From Planctomycetota bacterium (GTDB taxonomy: Bacteria; Planctomycetota; Phycisphaerae; WQYP01), in contig JAJZCR010000016.1 of the NCBI GenBank assembly GCA_021851715.1, positions 1-60,307 on the forward strand: a DNA stretch of 60,307 nucleotides, in the 5' to 3' direction. How positions within the stretch are numbered: the stretch's first letter is position 1; every line of letters begins with the position of its first letter. Shown piece by piece: positions 1 to 9,651 of the stretch. Below the pieces are notes generated by a model. That model was not told the origin of the DNA, did not search any database, and saw nothing but the letters and a program-made list of their open reading frames with translations. A program made the translations under genes and the position numbers.

Positions 1-376
1 GCCCGGTGGAAGCACTTGTTTCCGGTGCGTCCGGAAAACAACGATGGCCGAAAATGCCGCGGTTTAACGGGGTGGCTAAGCCGCTATTTTCGGCCCACCC
101 CCGTCACCAGAGACCACCGTCCGGAAAGAATTTTTTTGGTAGAATTTTTTTTCGACACAACCCCATCGCCGTTACATCGTGACGTTCTGTTGCAGCTTAA
201 ATTTCGGCATCCGGCGGCTGGAAACAGCGGAGAGAAACTTTGGGCAGGCCGGAAACCCTGGCTTTTATTGGAACAGAGCACTCGTTTTGAAAATGCTTAT
301 AATGCCGCCTGGTATGCTCGTGAAAACGCATCCGTGCGGATGAGTCGCGGGCGGTAATTGGTAGCAGGAATGCAAC
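1..376. other. Upstream region without a recognisable gene
   Basis: No reading frame here resembles a known protein. The stretch has two A/T-rich runs around 128-155, unusual for the surrounding GC-rich DNA. A perfect TATAAT hexamer at 298-303 could be the -10 element for the sialate esterase gene that starts at 377, but no good -35 hexamer lies 16-18 bases before it, so a promoter call is only tentative. Confidence 0.4.
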
Positions 377-2329
377 ATGGTGTTATCTCTGGCGGGAATT
401 TTCACGGATCATATGGTTTTACAACGGGACTCAGTCATTCCCGTATGGGGAAGCGCACCGGCCCGGGCGGCGATAACGGTGGAGTTTCGCGGCGCGCGCG
501 CCACGGCACAAGCAGATGCCAACGGATGCTGGCGGGTAGAACTTCCCGCGATGGCCGCCTCAACGGAGGCGGCAGACCTGGCGGTAAGCGTCCATCCGGA
601 TCCAACGGGCCATACCCGGCTGGTATGCCGCGATGTGCTGGTGGGCGACGTGTGGCTGTGTTCGGGGCAATCTAACATGGAATGGCCGGTGGCTCAGTCC
701 AAGGATGCCCAGCAGGAATTGGCTGCAGCGGATTTTCCTTTGATCCGGCTGCTTAGCGTGCCCCATCGCATCGTGGAAAAACCGGCTGCGGATATTTCCG
801 ACACATGCTGGCAGGTGTGTTCCGGCGCGACCTTGGAAAAATCGCCGCCCGGCGATCAATCTGTTGGTTTTTCAGCGGTGGGTTATTTTTTTGGCCGGGA
901 ACTGCATCGTCAACTGGGTGTGCCCATCGGACTGATTAACGCGTCGTGGGGTGGCACGGTGGCCGAAACCTGGATGAGTCCGCAGGGCCTTCAGGCGGAC
1001 CCTCAAATTCGCTGTGTGTGGGAAGATTATACTCGCGACCTGCCGCAATTGAAAGAACGCACAGCCCAGTGGCAGCAAGAGATGGACGCCATCGCAGCAC
1101 GAACCAGCGACACGCAGAATTTAGGGGTTGCCCGCGGCTGGGCGGCAATGGACGAACCCAGTCCGCACTGGCCGAAGATGAAACTTCCGGCGAACTGGCG
1201 TACCGAAGGGCTGGATTTCAACGGCATCGTCTGGTTTCGTAAAACGGTGGATGTTCCGGCCGGCTGGGCCGGCCGGGATCTGCAGTTGGGTATAGGTTCC
1301 GCCGATAAAAGCGATATTACTTATTTCAATGGTGCAAAAGTGGGCAGCGTTACCATGCGCGACCGGCCTGATGCGTGGAGCTTTTCACGGGTGTATCGAG
1401 TGCCGGGTGCGCTGGTAAAAGCAGGCCGTAATGTTATTGCGGTGCGCGTTCATTGCGATCGCTTCGATGCGGGCTTAAGAGGCCCCGCAAAGGCCATGGC
1501 CTTGAGTTGTCCTGAGGATAGCGGCACGGCCCCGATTCGTCTGGATGGAAGCTGGGGCTACGCGGTGGAGACCAACTATGGTATTGTTACCGGACCACCG
1601 CAGCCATTGGGGCCGGATAATCCCAATTCGCCTACAACTTTGTTTAACAGCCTGTTGGCACCGCTGACTAATTTTCCAATACGCGGAGCCATCTGGTATC
1701 AGGGTGAATCCAATGTGGAGCGGGCGGCGCAATATCAGCATCTTTTCCCGGCACTGATCCGCGATTGGAGGCGGCTGTGGCACAATGACCATCTGGCATT
1801 TTATTTTGTACAACTGGCCAACTACATGGCCACACGCGATCAGCCGGGACCCAGCCCATGGGCCGAACTGCGCGAAGCCCAGACCATGGCCCTGGCCCTG
1901 CCGCATACCGGCATGGCGGTAGCGATTGACATTGGCGAGGCCGGCGACATACATCCACGCAACAAGCAGGATGTGGGTCTGCGGCTGGCACTCAGCGCAC
2001 TCCACCATACCTACGGAAAGAAAAACGTGGTGCCCAGCGGCCCGCAGTTCCGGTCCGCCCGGCGTCAAGGCCGCAATGTACGTATTGCATGGGACTACGT
2101 GGGCGGCGGGCTGGTTTGCCGGGGCGACAAGCTGGAAGGCTTTGCCGTGGCCGGCGCGGATGGCAACTACGTCTGGGCGGAGGCCCGCATTGAGGGCGAT
2201 GAAGTGGTTGTGCATAGCGACAGCGTGCCCGAACCGCGGACCGTAACCTACGCCTGGGCGGACAATCCGCGGTGCAACTTGTACAATGCGGCGGGTTTGC
2301 CGGCGGTGCCGTTTCGGGCCGGGGTTTGA
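377..2329 (+). CDS. Sialate O-acetylesterase (SASA family)
   Basis: Probable carbohydrate esterase that removes O-acetyl groups from sialic acids or related acetylated sugars. It has the family hallmark GQSNMEWP near residue 98, the nucleophile serine being in GQSN. A jelly-roll-like middle segment (about residues 280-390, with WFRKTVDVP) and a second catalytic region with IWYQGESN and DIGEAGDIHPRNK (His-containing block) follow. At 650 residues it has the two-part layout usual for the long bacterial SASA proteins. The ATG at 377 is preceded by AGGA. No clear signal peptide is visible at the chosen start, so localisation is uncertain; relatives are often exported. It stands alone, 120 bases before the next gene. 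Confidence 0.9.
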   Translation: MVLSLAGIFTDHMVLQRDSVIPVWGSAPARAAITVEFRGARATAQADANGCWRVELPAMAASTEAADLAVSVHPDPTGHTRLVCRDVLVGDVWLCSGQSNMEWPVAQSKDAQQELAAADFPLIRLLSVPHRIVEKPAADISDTCWQVCSGATLEKSPPGDQSVGFSAVGYFFGRELHRQLGVPIGLINASWGGTVAETWMSPQGLQADPQIRCVWEDYTRDLPQLKERTAQWQQEMDAIAARTSDTQNLGVARGWAAMDEPSPHWPKMKLPANWRTEGLDFNGIVWFRKTVDVPAGWAGRDLQLGIGSADKSDITYFNGAKVGSVTMRDRPDAWSFSRVYRVPGALVKAGRNVIAVRVHCDRFDAGLRGPAKAMALSCPEDSGTAPIRLDGSWGYAVETNYGIVTGPPQPLGPDNPNSPTTLFNSLLAPLTNFPIRGAIWYQGESNVERAAQYQHLFPALIRDWRRLWHNDHLAFYFVQLANYMATRDQPGPSPWAELREAQTMALALPHTGMAVAIDIGEAGDIHPRNKQDVGLRLALSALHHTYGKKNVVPSGPQFRSARRQGRNVRIAWDYVGGGLVCRGDKLEGFAVAGADGNYVWAEARIEGDEVVVHSDSVPEPRTVTYAWADNPRCNLYNAAGLPAVPFRAGV

Positions 2330-2449
2330 TGACCGTCCAACACGCAGCCCGGCCGGGGCCGATGGTCGGATGAAATCCAGGATGCGGTGCGATATGGTAA
2401 AATTCGCCGCAGACGCAGATAAAGATTATACCTCCGGTGGAGTTTTTGT

Positions 2450-3487
2450 TTGCCCATATCGCCTATACAACAAACCGGTGCCGTGCGTGGACATTTTTTC
2501 GGCACGGTGACGGCCAATGAATGGCTGTGCAGGGAACATTATCGTTTGACGGTGGAGGTGCGTGATTTCCCGCGCAGCCATCCCGGCCAGTTTGCCCAGA
2601 TTCTCTGTGCGCCCGACGCGCAGACTGCTGCCGTACCGGCAGACGCAAAGTCCCTGGATTCTCCGGTACCGCCATGGACCGAACTGTCCTGGCAGCCGGC
2701 CCAGCCGCCCCCGCATTTTCACGATCGCTTTTTCACCGGAGCTGCGGCCTACCTGCGGCGGCCGTTTTCCATTGCCGATCGGCGCGATCGGGGCGCCACC
2801 GCCACTACAACCCACGTATGTGAACTGGATTTTATTTACCGCGTCATTGGCAAGGGAACACGCGGGCTGGAATCCATGCGTCCGGGGCAACGCCTGTCGC
2901 TGCTGGGACCGCTGGGCCGCGGCTTTGATGTCAGCCCGGAAATTGGGCCGGCCATCCTGGTGGGCGGCGGGGTGGGCATTCCGCCCATGATTTATCTGGC
3001 CAAGGTCTTGCACGAGAAGAAAATAGCCGCGATGGCGCTGGCCGGGGCGCAGCGCCGCGACTTGCTGCCGCTGAAAATATCTCCCGGTAACGGCCCGCCG
3101 GCACCAATACCGACACCGAGCCTGACGGTGGATGAATTTGCCCGCTATGGGTTTCCCTCGATGATTTCCACGGATGACGGCTCGCTGGGGTTTAAGGGAT
3201 ACGTTACCGGGATGCTGGAGAATATTTTAACCGCCTTTTCCACAGATCAACGGAAGCGTGCAGTCATATTCTGCTGCGGACCCACTCCGATGATGCGGGC
3301 GACGGCGGCGGTAGCGGCGAAATTTGCGGTGCGGTGCCAGGTATCGCTGGAACAGCCCATGGCTTGTGGCATGGGCACGTGCCAGAGTTGCATTATTAAA
3401 TACCAGCCGCCGGGCCAAAAACAATGGGTACATAAACTGACCTGCACCGACGGCCCGGTTTTCCGGGCCGAGGATATTCTCTGGTAG
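2450..3487 (+). CDS. pyrK: Dihydroorotate dehydrogenase electron transfer subunit-like flavoprotein (PyrK type)
   Basis: Ferredoxin-reductase-fold protein that in PyrK passes electrons from the PyrD flavin through a [2Fe-2S] cluster and FAD to NAD+. Visible features are an N-terminal beta-barrel, the FAD-binding block RRPFSIADR near residues 103-111, the nucleotide-binding glycine stretch GGGVGIPPM, and near the C-terminus a cysteine cluster C-x4-C-x2-C followed by a fourth Cys (CGMGTCQSC ... TCTDGP), the iron-sulphur ligand pattern of PyrK. The TTG start at 2450 is supported by GGTGGAG six bases upstream. The protein is longer than typical PyrK (about 260 residues) because of a proline-rich loop around residues 60-100. 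No pyrD lies next to it. Another member of the ferredoxin-NADP reductase superfamily is possible. Confidence 0.8.
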   Translation: MPISPIQQTGAVRGHFFGTVTANEWLCREHYRLTVEVRDFPRSHPGQFAQILCAPDAQTAAVPADAKSLDSPVPPWTELSWQPAQPPPHFHDRFFTGAAAYLRRPFSIADRRDRGATATTTHVCELDFIYRVIGKGTRGLESMRPGQRLSLLGPLGRGFDVSPEIGPAILVGGGVGIPPMIYLAKVLHEKKIAAMALAGAQRRDLLPLKISPGNGPPAPIPTPSLTVDEFARYGFPSMISTDDGSLGFKGYVTGMLENILTAFSTDQRKRAVIFCCGPTPMMRATAAVAAKFAVRCQVSLEQPMACGMGTCQSCIIKYQPPGQKQWVHKLTCTDGPVFRAEDILW

Positions 3488-3495
3488 AACCGCCC

Positions 3496-4629
3496 ATGCG
3501 AATATTGCATATGATAGACCCCAGCACACCGGAAGATGTCCTGCTTACGCTGGCCCTCATCACCCGCCGGGTTGAGGCGGAACATCAGGTGCTGGCCCTT
3601 GGTCATCAGTCCGTGATGCAGGCCGCCACGGCAGCGGGGGTGGATACCGGGATCATACGCTATGCGCGGGCCGCCGGATGGTGGGATCCTGCCGGCTGGC
3701 ACAGTGTCCACCGGGCATATTATCTCTACCAGCCCGATCATCTGCATTGCTGGGGATATTGGGCCTTGGCGGCATCGGCCGTGCCCAAGCAGCTTTCGAC
3801 GGTGCGAATGGTAAGCCTGCACACGCAGCCGACCCCAACTGAGCTATGGCTGCTGCGCATGGCCAGCCGACGAGCCCGGTGGGTTGTACTGTGCGGCACA
3901 CAGGATTTATTCGAGCAGATGCGCCGTGCCGGCTTGCCGCGGGACCAGCTCGCTCACGTTCCTCCTGCCGTGCCCGAGATCACCGGCCCGCGCATCGCTC
4001 CCGCACAGTTGCGTGAAATACTGGAATTGCCTGCAGATGATCATCCGGTGATCTTTCTGGGGGGCACGCCACACGTACACAACCGGCAGGATCAGGGCCT
4101 GTGGGCCGCGGCCATTCTCCAGCATATTTACCCGCAGGCTCAGGCCTTGATTCGCCTGGGCCATTTGGACCACGCCCCGGTGCAAGCCCATGTGCAGCAA
4201 TTGCTGGAATTTGCCCAGGATCTTGCGCATCCGGACATGATGCATTTTATTGCGCCGGACATACCGGTTCAAACCGTGCTGCAGGTGGCGGATATCATGC
4301 TTTTTACTCCGGATCAGGATGTTGATTTGGCCGTGATGTTGCAGGCGATGGCGGCGGGAATACCGGTAGTTGCCACCAGCGTGCCGGGCACCGTGGATAT
4401 TGTGGGCGACAGCCGCAGTGCCATCCTGACACCGGCGGAAGAACCCTGGCCTCTGGCGACAGCGGCCCACCAGTTGCTTGATAATCCGCAGCAGGCCGGG
4501 GAACAGGTGCTCGCCGCCCGCCGACGGGTGGAAACCACATTTTCCTCCGCCAAATTGGCGGAAAGATTCGCTTCCATTTATCGCCAGCTCTACGTGGCCC
4601 CCCAGCAGCCGTTGGCCATGCTCGCGTAA
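3496..4629 (+). CDS. Glycosyltransferase, GT4-like (GT-B fold)
   Basis: Transfers a sugar from a nucleotide donor to an unknown acceptor; the acceptor cannot be read from the sequence. The N-terminal half (MRILHMIDPS...) is a Rossmann-like acceptor domain. The C-terminal half has the retaining GT4 features: a strand-loop near VIFLGG, the segment VADIMLFTPDQDVDLAVMLQAMAAGIPVVATSVPGTVDIV, and a terminal helix. In the EX7E motif only the general outline remains: the first Glu position reads Asp/Val in DQDVDLAVMLQAMA, so activity is less certain. Starts eight bases after pyrK, so the two are probably co-transcribed. 377 residues, normal family length. Confidence 0.75.
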   Translation: MRILHMIDPSTPEDVLLTLALITRRVEAEHQVLALGHQSVMQAATAAGVDTGIIRYARAAGWWDPAGWHSVHRAYYLYQPDHLHCWGYWALAASAVPKQLSTVRMVSLHTQPTPTELWLLRMASRRARWVVLCGTQDLFEQMRRAGLPRDQLAHVPPAVPEITGPRIAPAQLREILELPADDHPVIFLGGTPHVHNRQDQGLWAAAILQHIYPQAQALIRLGHLDHAPVQAHVQQLLEFAQDLAHPDMMHFIAPDIPVQTVLQVADIMLFTPDQDVDLAVMLQAMAAGIPVVATSVPGTVDIVGDSRSAILTPAEEPWPLATAAHQLLDNPQQAGEQVLAARRRVETTFSSAKLAERFASIYRQLYVAPQQPLAMLA

Positions 4630-4688
4630 AAGCCAACGGCGCGTAGTCGAAATCAGGCTGATGGTTATAATTGTAATTTGAGGTGATG

Positions 4689-5729
4689 ATGAAAACGCAG
4701 ACTGCCTTGCTCCGATACCCCTGGGAAACCCGCCTGACCACCGTGGATCTTCCCAATGACCCATTGCCGGACCACGCCTTGATTCGCGTTGAAGCCTGTG
4801 GAATATGCGGGACTGATCTTAGCACCGCCGCGGACGTAAACAGTTCCTCCTGGCACCCGTTCGGCCATGAGGTGGCCGGCATTGTGGAAAAAGTGGGGGC
4901 TAATGTTACCGCCGTTCGACTGGGAACCAAAGTGGTGCTGGAATCGTCGAGTTTTTGCGGCACTTGCAGTGTGTGCCGCAATGGACGTGTCGATTTATGC
5001 AATAAGGCCCCCAATTTTTGGCAACAGCCGGCCATGGGTTTTAGTACGTATATGATGGCTCCCGGCTGTTGTCTGGTTCCCTATGACGGCCTGACCCCCG
5101 AGGCGGCGTGTCTGGCGGAGCCGGCGGGTGTGGCCTACGACATGGTAAAAACCGCGGGCATAGCGCTGGGCGAAACAGTAGCCGTGGTGGGCCCCGGACC
5201 GATCGGATTAATGGCCGTGGCGCTGGCCTTGCGAAGCGGAGCAAGTGAAGTATGGTGTATCGGGCGCGGCCACAGCGCGCAGCGGCTGAAAGTAGCCGCT
5301 GCCATGGGGGCGCGGGTTTATCCATGGGATAAAAGTCTGGGCGAGGCGGAGGATCTCCACCGCAAATTCAATCATGTACTGCTCACTGCACCGGTCCAGC
5401 ATTTGCCCGAATGTCTGAATCTTTTGAGTTATGGCGGAGAGCTGACATACGTGGGAATAGGCGTTGGTGACGGACACGTCAGTTTTGACGCCAACGATTT
5501 TCACTTCCGCAAACTGCAATTGCGGGCCAGTTTCGCCAGCCCCGCGATTTACTATCCGCATGTGCTTAAACTTTTGGCCGGCAAGGCCTTGGATGTGAAC
5601 TTGTTGGTATCGCATCGTTTGGCCTTGAAACACATCGACCAGGCCATGCACCTGTGCCGCGATAAGAAAGACACCGTGGTCAAAGTGGTGGTTTTACCAG
5701 GCGCGGATGGATCTATGGGCTTGGCGTGA
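4689..5729 (+). CDS. Zinc-dependent alcohol dehydrogenase (medium-chain family)
   Basis: NAD(P)-dependent oxidoreductase of the MDR superfamily; substrate unknown, sorbitol- or threonine-dehydrogenase-like by general layout. Catalytic zinc ligands appear as CGICGTD (Cys) and GHEVAG (His-Glu) early in the protein. The structural zinc lobe shows four cysteines in FCGTCSVCRNGRVDLC. The Rossmann glycine motif is VGPGPIGLMAV. The start is ambiguous among GTG 4683, ATG 4686 and ATG 4689; the GAGG at 4680-4683 best fits ATG 4689. It lies 59 bases after the glycosyltransferase and is probably the last gene of that group. Confidence 0.85.
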   Translation: MKTQTALLRYPWETRLTTVDLPNDPLPDHALIRVEACGICGTDLSTAADVNSSSWHPFGHEVAGIVEKVGANVTAVRLGTKVVLESSSFCGTCSVCRNGRVDLCNKAPNFWQQPAMGFSTYMMAPGCCLVPYDGLTPEAACLAEPAGVAYDMVKTAGIALGETVAVVGPGPIGLMAVALALRSGASEVWCIGRGHSAQRLKVAAAMGARVYPWDKSLGEAEDLHRKFNHVLLTAPVQHLPECLNLLSYGGELTYVGIGVGDGHVSFDANDFHFRKLQLRASFASPAIYYPHVLKLLAGKALDVNLLVSHRLALKHIDQAMHLCRDKKDTVVKVVVLPGADGSMGLA

Positions 5730-6617
5730 TGGCACGCCACCAAGAATGGCCATCAGCTTGGCCTTACCTGCCGGCAACCGTCGGCCTGCCGGCCTCAAGG
5801 GTATGCACCGCCCCGCGCCATACTGTTTGGCCGCATTCGCGGAGGTTTTCTCAATTTATCGCCATTCAAAAGGCACTGACAATCCAACGATGGAAGAAGT
5901 TTGCTGCTATTGACGTGCCTGAAACAAAGGCCACAGTGGTCTGCATCCCAGCGCAGGGCCAATAAACCTCGGGTTTGCTGTCCGCCAACGATTCGCAGTC
6001 TCCACCATTGAGCCGCGGCTCATGAGGTGGGTAGCCCCGGGTGCGGTCGATCCCAGTTATTTGCAAGGTCTAAGAGGTTCCGCCAGCACCTGTCTTCCCC
6101 GGCAATACCGCCGCCGGTGTCTAGCCGCCAATGGATTGATACGCTTTAAGGATGAGCGGTTTGGCCGCCTCGAAATCCTTGGCGCGACGGAGTGTAATCT
6201 CCAGATTTCCCGTGCCGTAGTGCCCAATGTTCGACACGTTCCGGCTTATCCCTTTGTACTGGTTCAGCGTGAAAAGTAGAATCAATCCCGGTGCCCGCGG
6301 GCCGGTGGCCGACGGCCCGTGACCGTGTAAAAAGCTGTTGGCACTCCTCGGATTCTCCCCACGGTGGCCTGGTCCGTCAAGAGTGTGATGCCGCGGTATA
6401 CTGGATGGCGATGCTGCAAAGCTATTGCCGCAACGGTAGCACTGGCAGCCAATTTGGAACGCCGGAGTACCGTCGTGTTGGGCACCGTTGGCCTGCCATT
6501 GACAACGTTCTCCCGCCACCTTGTCCTGCGGGCGCAGCCGGCCTGACCGCCACGCCAACCGCCACGAGTTGGACGCACCAAGATGCACTGGTAGCGATAT
6601 TGGGCTAAAATAAGAGC
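5730..6617. other. Decayed intergenic stretch
   Basis: Almost 0.9 kb between the alcohol dehydrogenase and riboflavin synthase genes. No intact gene is recognisable on either strand. The only protein-like signal is a DUF5655-like remnant on the minus strand at 6121-6285. Reading frames upstream of that remnant on the same strand, at 6286-6588, have no family resemblance and look like decayed sequence. Confidence 0.6.
6121..6285 (-). pseudogene. Remnant of a DUF5655-family protein (C-terminal end)
   Basis: About 54 residues on the minus strand resemble the C-terminal signature of DUF5655 proteins: a hydrophobic strand, then RNVSNIGHYGTGNLEITL and a helix FEAAKPLILKAYQ ending the protein. In the family this follows a long conserved domain, which is absent here; the preceding frame is open but reads as non-homologous sequence. 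This is best explained as the 3' relic of a once longer gene. Family assignment rests on recall of the GHxGTGxxEITL pattern, not on a search. Confidence 0.55.
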
Positions 6618-7289
6618 ATGTTTACAGGTTTAATCCAATCTCTGGGAACTCTGATTAAGACTGATGTCACGCCGTCCGGGCGGCGATTGGCGCTGGATCT
6701 GGGTGACGATTTACAGACGGCCGTGATAGCAGACGGCGACAGTATTGCCGTCAGCGGCGTTTGTTTGACGGTGGTCAAGCACCATGGGCGGCAGGTGGAA
6801 TTTGACGTGGTGAATCAGACCCTGCGCGCCACTACGCTGGGACAAAAACAGCCGGGGGATAAGCTGAATCTGGAATTGTCGCTGAAAGCCGGCGATGCCC
6901 TGGGCGGCCATTTTGTGCAGGGGCATGTGGACGGCGTTTCGGCCGTACTGCAAGTGAACCCCCGCCCGGAAGATTGGCGCATCACCTTTGCGGTAAGCCC
7001 GGCTTTGGCCCCGCTGATCATCCATCGGGGCAGCGTGGCCATAGACGGTGTGAGTATGACCATCGCCGCCACGGACCACCGCACGTTCCAGGTGGCGGTC
7101 ATTCCCACCACCCTGGCAAAAACGACGCTGGGGCGGGTGCGCCAGGGAGATATGGTCAATATCGAAACCGATATTTTTGCGCGTACCATCGTTCATTATC
7201 TGGAGGCCTTGAAGCTGCGGGATACCGAAAAGGCCGCTGCGTTTGAACCACAAACCAGCTTGGCCGGGCCGGAGAGGTTGCCCGGATGA
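6618..7289 (+). CDS. ribE: Riboflavin synthase, alpha subunit
   Basis: Catalyses dismutation of two molecules of 6,7-dimethyl-8-ribityllumazine to riboflavin and the pyrimidinedione, the last step of vitamin B2 synthesis. It carries the invariant N-terminus MFTGLIQ and two tandem lumazine-binding beta-barrels. Their parallel signatures are GDSIAVSGVCLTVV (about residues 39-52) and GSVAIDGVSMTIAAT in the second half, plus LGGHFVQGHVDG between them. 223 residues is close to the usual 200-220. The ATG at 6618 has only a weak ribosome site (TAAGAG). It overlaps pdxA by four bases (ATGA), indicating translational coupling. Other rib genes are not in the window. Confidence 0.95.
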   Translation: MFTGLIQSLGTLIKTDVTPSGRRLALDLGDDLQTAVIADGDSIAVSGVCLTVVKHHGRQVEFDVVNQTLRATTLGQKQPGDKLNLELSLKAGDALGGHFVQGHVDGVSAVLQVNPRPEDWRITFAVSPALAPLIIHRGSVAIDGVSMTIAATDHRTFQVAVIPTTLAKTTLGRVRQGDMVNIETDIFARTIVHYLEALKLRDTEKAAAFEPQTSLAGPERLPG

Positions 7290-8386
7290 GTGCCTATTTG
7301 CCGACAATTGGTATCAGCATGGGCGACCCGGCCGGCATTGGACCGGAGGTTATTGTCAAAGCCCTGGCGGATCCGGACATTCGCCGGCTGGGCCGCTTTG
7401 TTATTTTCGGCCTCAACGAACTATTGTCTTATTCCGCCGACCTTGCGGAAATGGACGTATATTGGTGGCGCGATCAGCACGAACGGCTGCGGCCTTACGA
7501 CCATGATGTGGTGGTACTGGATTACGACGAATTTTCCTGCATGGGCATTGATGTTAAAAAGCCTTCCAAACAGGGCGGGATCGCATCCATGCAATTTGTA
7601 CAAGACGCGGTTACTGCGGCCATCAACCGGCGGATTGACGCCCTGGTTACAGCGCCGATCTGCAAGGAAAGCTGGAAGCTTGCAGGCTTTGGCCGATGGC
7701 CGGGGCACACGGAATTGTTGGCGGAAAAAACCCACGCCCGGCGCTGCGCCATGATGTTCGCAGCCCATCCGCCACCGCCGGGGTTGGCCGGTGCCGCCAC
7801 CAGCCTGATCGGGCCGCACAAGGGGCTGCGTGTGGTGTTGTGCACCATCCATGAACCGCTGTTTGAAATTCGAAATTCGTTCAAGATCGGGACGGTGTTT
7901 GACCCGATTGACTTAGCACACCAGGCCCTGAAAGACTGGTTTGGAATTGACAATCCGCGCATTGCCGTCTGCGGACTCAATCCGCACGCAGGTGAAAATG
8001 GCCAATTCGGGGATGAAGAGGAGCGCATCATCGAACCGGCGATGAATATGGCCCGCAGCCACGGCATGGACGTCAGGGGGCCATTTCCCGCAGACACCAT
8101 TTTCGTCAAGGCGGCACAAGGCCAGTACGATCTGGTCGTCGCGATGTACCACGACCAGGGGCTGATACCCGTGAAGCTGCTGGATTTCAGCCATAGCGTG
8201 AATCTGACGCTGGGCCTGCCCATTATTAGAACCAGCGTGGATCACGGCACCGCTTTTGATATTGTTGGCAAAAATCGTGCGGACCCCGGCAGCATGAAGG
8301 CGGCCATACGCATGGCCTGCCAAATTGTTACACGGGTGCATGAACGCAAGCTGGGCACTTCGGCCAGGGAGCAGGCAGAAGGGTAA
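7286..8386 (+). CDS. pdxA: 4-hydroxythreonine-4-phosphate dehydrogenase
   Basis: Oxidises 4-phosphooxy-threonine in the DXP-dependent route to pyridoxal phosphate. Family signatures are GISMGDPAGIGPE at the N-terminus, the metal-binding histidines in GHTELLAE and YHDQGLIPVK, and the third in SVDHGTAFDIVG near the C-terminus. 366 residues is slightly longer than the usual 330, owing to loops around residues 45-75. The start overlaps the end of the riboflavin synthase gene, so the two cofactor-biosynthesis genes probably form one operon. Two PdxA-like branches exist (PdxA and PdxA2); the motifs do not separate them. Confidence 0.93.
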   Translation: MSAYLPTIGISMGDPAGIGPEVIVKALADPDIRRLGRFVIFGLNELLSYSADLAEMDVYWWRDQHERLRPYDHDVVVLDYDEFSCMGIDVKKPSKQGGIASMQFVQDAVTAAINRRIDALVTAPICKESWKLAGFGRWPGHTELLAEKTHARRCAMMFAAHPPPPGLAGAATSLIGPHKGLRVVLCTIHEPLFEIRNSFKIGTVFDPIDLAHQALKDWFGIDNPRIAVCGLNPHAGENGQFGDEEERIIEPAMNMARSHGMDVRGPFPADTIFVKAAQGQYDLVVAMYHDQGLIPVKLLDFSHSVNLTLGLPIIRTSVDHGTAFDIVGKNRADPGSMKAAIRMACQIVTRVHERKLGTSAREQAEG

Positions 8387-8634
8387 GTCCGCCTCAGCCC
8401 TATGGCGTACCGTGCACGGATCGGCCAGGGGAGCTGGACCAATGCTGCAACTGGCGCAAGGAGCTTGCAGAACAATGGCGGCGTAGGGTCCAAAATCCTT
8501 GCGCCGTGCGAGGATACTGGGATATTCCCGGGGAATTTTGGCATTGCGACTTGCTTTCCCGGTGGTCGGGATTATGTTTAGCAGCGGCGGTGAAAAAGGG
8601 CTTGGCCCGGCCCACCGGCGGATACGGGGAAAAT

Positions 8635-9651
8635 ATGACGCATATATCTCAACCCTCCACCGTCGAAGAACTGCAGACGCAGATCACTCAATTTCAATCG
8701 GAATTTGCCTCGGTGGAAAAGGAGTTGGCCAAGGTCATCGTCGGCCATCAGGCCGTTATCCGGCAGATGCTGCTGTGCCTGTTTACCGGCGGACACGTGC
8801 TGCTGGAAGGCGTGCCCGGCCTGGGCAAGACCCTGCTGGTTCGCACCCTCGCCCAGGTGCTGAATATGCGATTCTCACGTATTCAGTTCACCCCCGACCT
8901 GATGCCCGCGGATATCATCGGCACCTCCATACTGGTAACCGATGCCCATGGCCAACGGACGTTGCAATTTCAACCGGGTCCGATTTTCAGCAATCTGATT
9001 CTGGCGGATGAAATCAATCGGGCGACCCCCAAAACACAGTCCGCACTGCTGGAGGCTATGGGAGAAGGTTCCGTCAGCGTGGCCCGCAACACGCATCGGC
9101 TGGAAAATCCTTTTTTTGTGCTGGCCACCCAGAATCCACTGGAAATGGAGGGAACCTATCCCCTGCCGGAAGCGCAATTGGATCGTTTTGCGATGAAAAT
9201 TCTGGTCGAGCTTTCTTCCCTGGACGAACTCACCGACATTCTGGCCCGCACGACCGGCGCGCGGCGACCCGATGCTCTGACGCTGCTTAACGCCCATCGC
9301 GTGGAAGAGCGCAAGCAGTTGGTGCGCTCAGTGCCCGCAGCCGAACCGTTTCAGAAGTACATTGGCCGATTGATCCTGGCCACGCATCCGCAACAAGCCG
9401 GTGCCCCGGAGATCGTGCGCCGCTATGTGCGTTATGGCAGCAGCCCGCGCGGAGCCCAAAACATCCTGCTGGCGGCGAAAGCCATGGCTGTGGTGGCCGG
9501 CCGCACCCAGGTCAGCCTGGAGGATATTCAGGCGATTGCCAAGCCGGTATTGCGTCATCGGTTGATTTTGAATTTTGATGCCCAGGCGGATGGAATCACC
9601 TCCGACCAGGTCATCGCCGAGGTTGGCGATTCGTTGGCGGCTAAAATCTAA
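8635..9651 (+). CDS. MoxR-family AAA+ ATPase
   Basis: Chaperone-like AAA+ ATPase thought to assist maturation of protein complexes, often together with von Willebrand-type proteins. Walker A is GVPGLGKT, Walker B LILADEINRATPK, and sensor 1 lies in FFVLATQNP, followed by EGTYPLPEAQLDRF, a MoxR hallmark. The ATG at 8635 with GGGGA upstream gives 338 residues, the usual family length; the frame is open back to 8506 but that extension is not MoxR-like. The usual DUF58 and VWA partner genes are not directly downstream. Instead two small membrane protein genes follow after 174 bases. Confidence 0.93.
   Translation: MTHISQPSTVEELQTQITQFQSEFASVEKELAKVIVGHQAVIRQMLLCLFTGGHVLLEGVPGLGKTLLVRTLAQVLNMRFSRIQFTPDLMPADIIGTSILVTDAHGQRTLQFQPGPIFSNLILADEINRATPKTQSALLEAMGEGSVSVARNTHRLENPFFVLATQNPLEMEGTYPLPEAQLDRFAMKILVELSSLDELTDILARTTGARRPDALTLLNAHRVEERKQLVRSVPAAEPFQKYIGRLILATHPQQAGAPEIVRRYVRYGSSPRGAQNILLAAKAMAVVAGRTQVSLEDIQAIAKPVLRHRLILNFDAQADGITSDQVIAEVGDSLAAKI

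Noticed and set aside
16..357. Plus-strand frame of 113 codons before the sialate esterase
   Set aside because: No family resemblance, no ribosome site, and Arg/Pro-rich composition typical of chance frames in GC-rich DNA.
1475..2215. Long minus-strand frame inside the sialate esterase gene
   Set aside because: Antisense to a clear SASA-family protein; high GC makes the opposite strand frames long.
3907..5035. Minus-strand frames opposite the glycosyltransferase and dehydrogenase
   Set aside because: Both are antisense to recognised enzymes and have no motif of their own.
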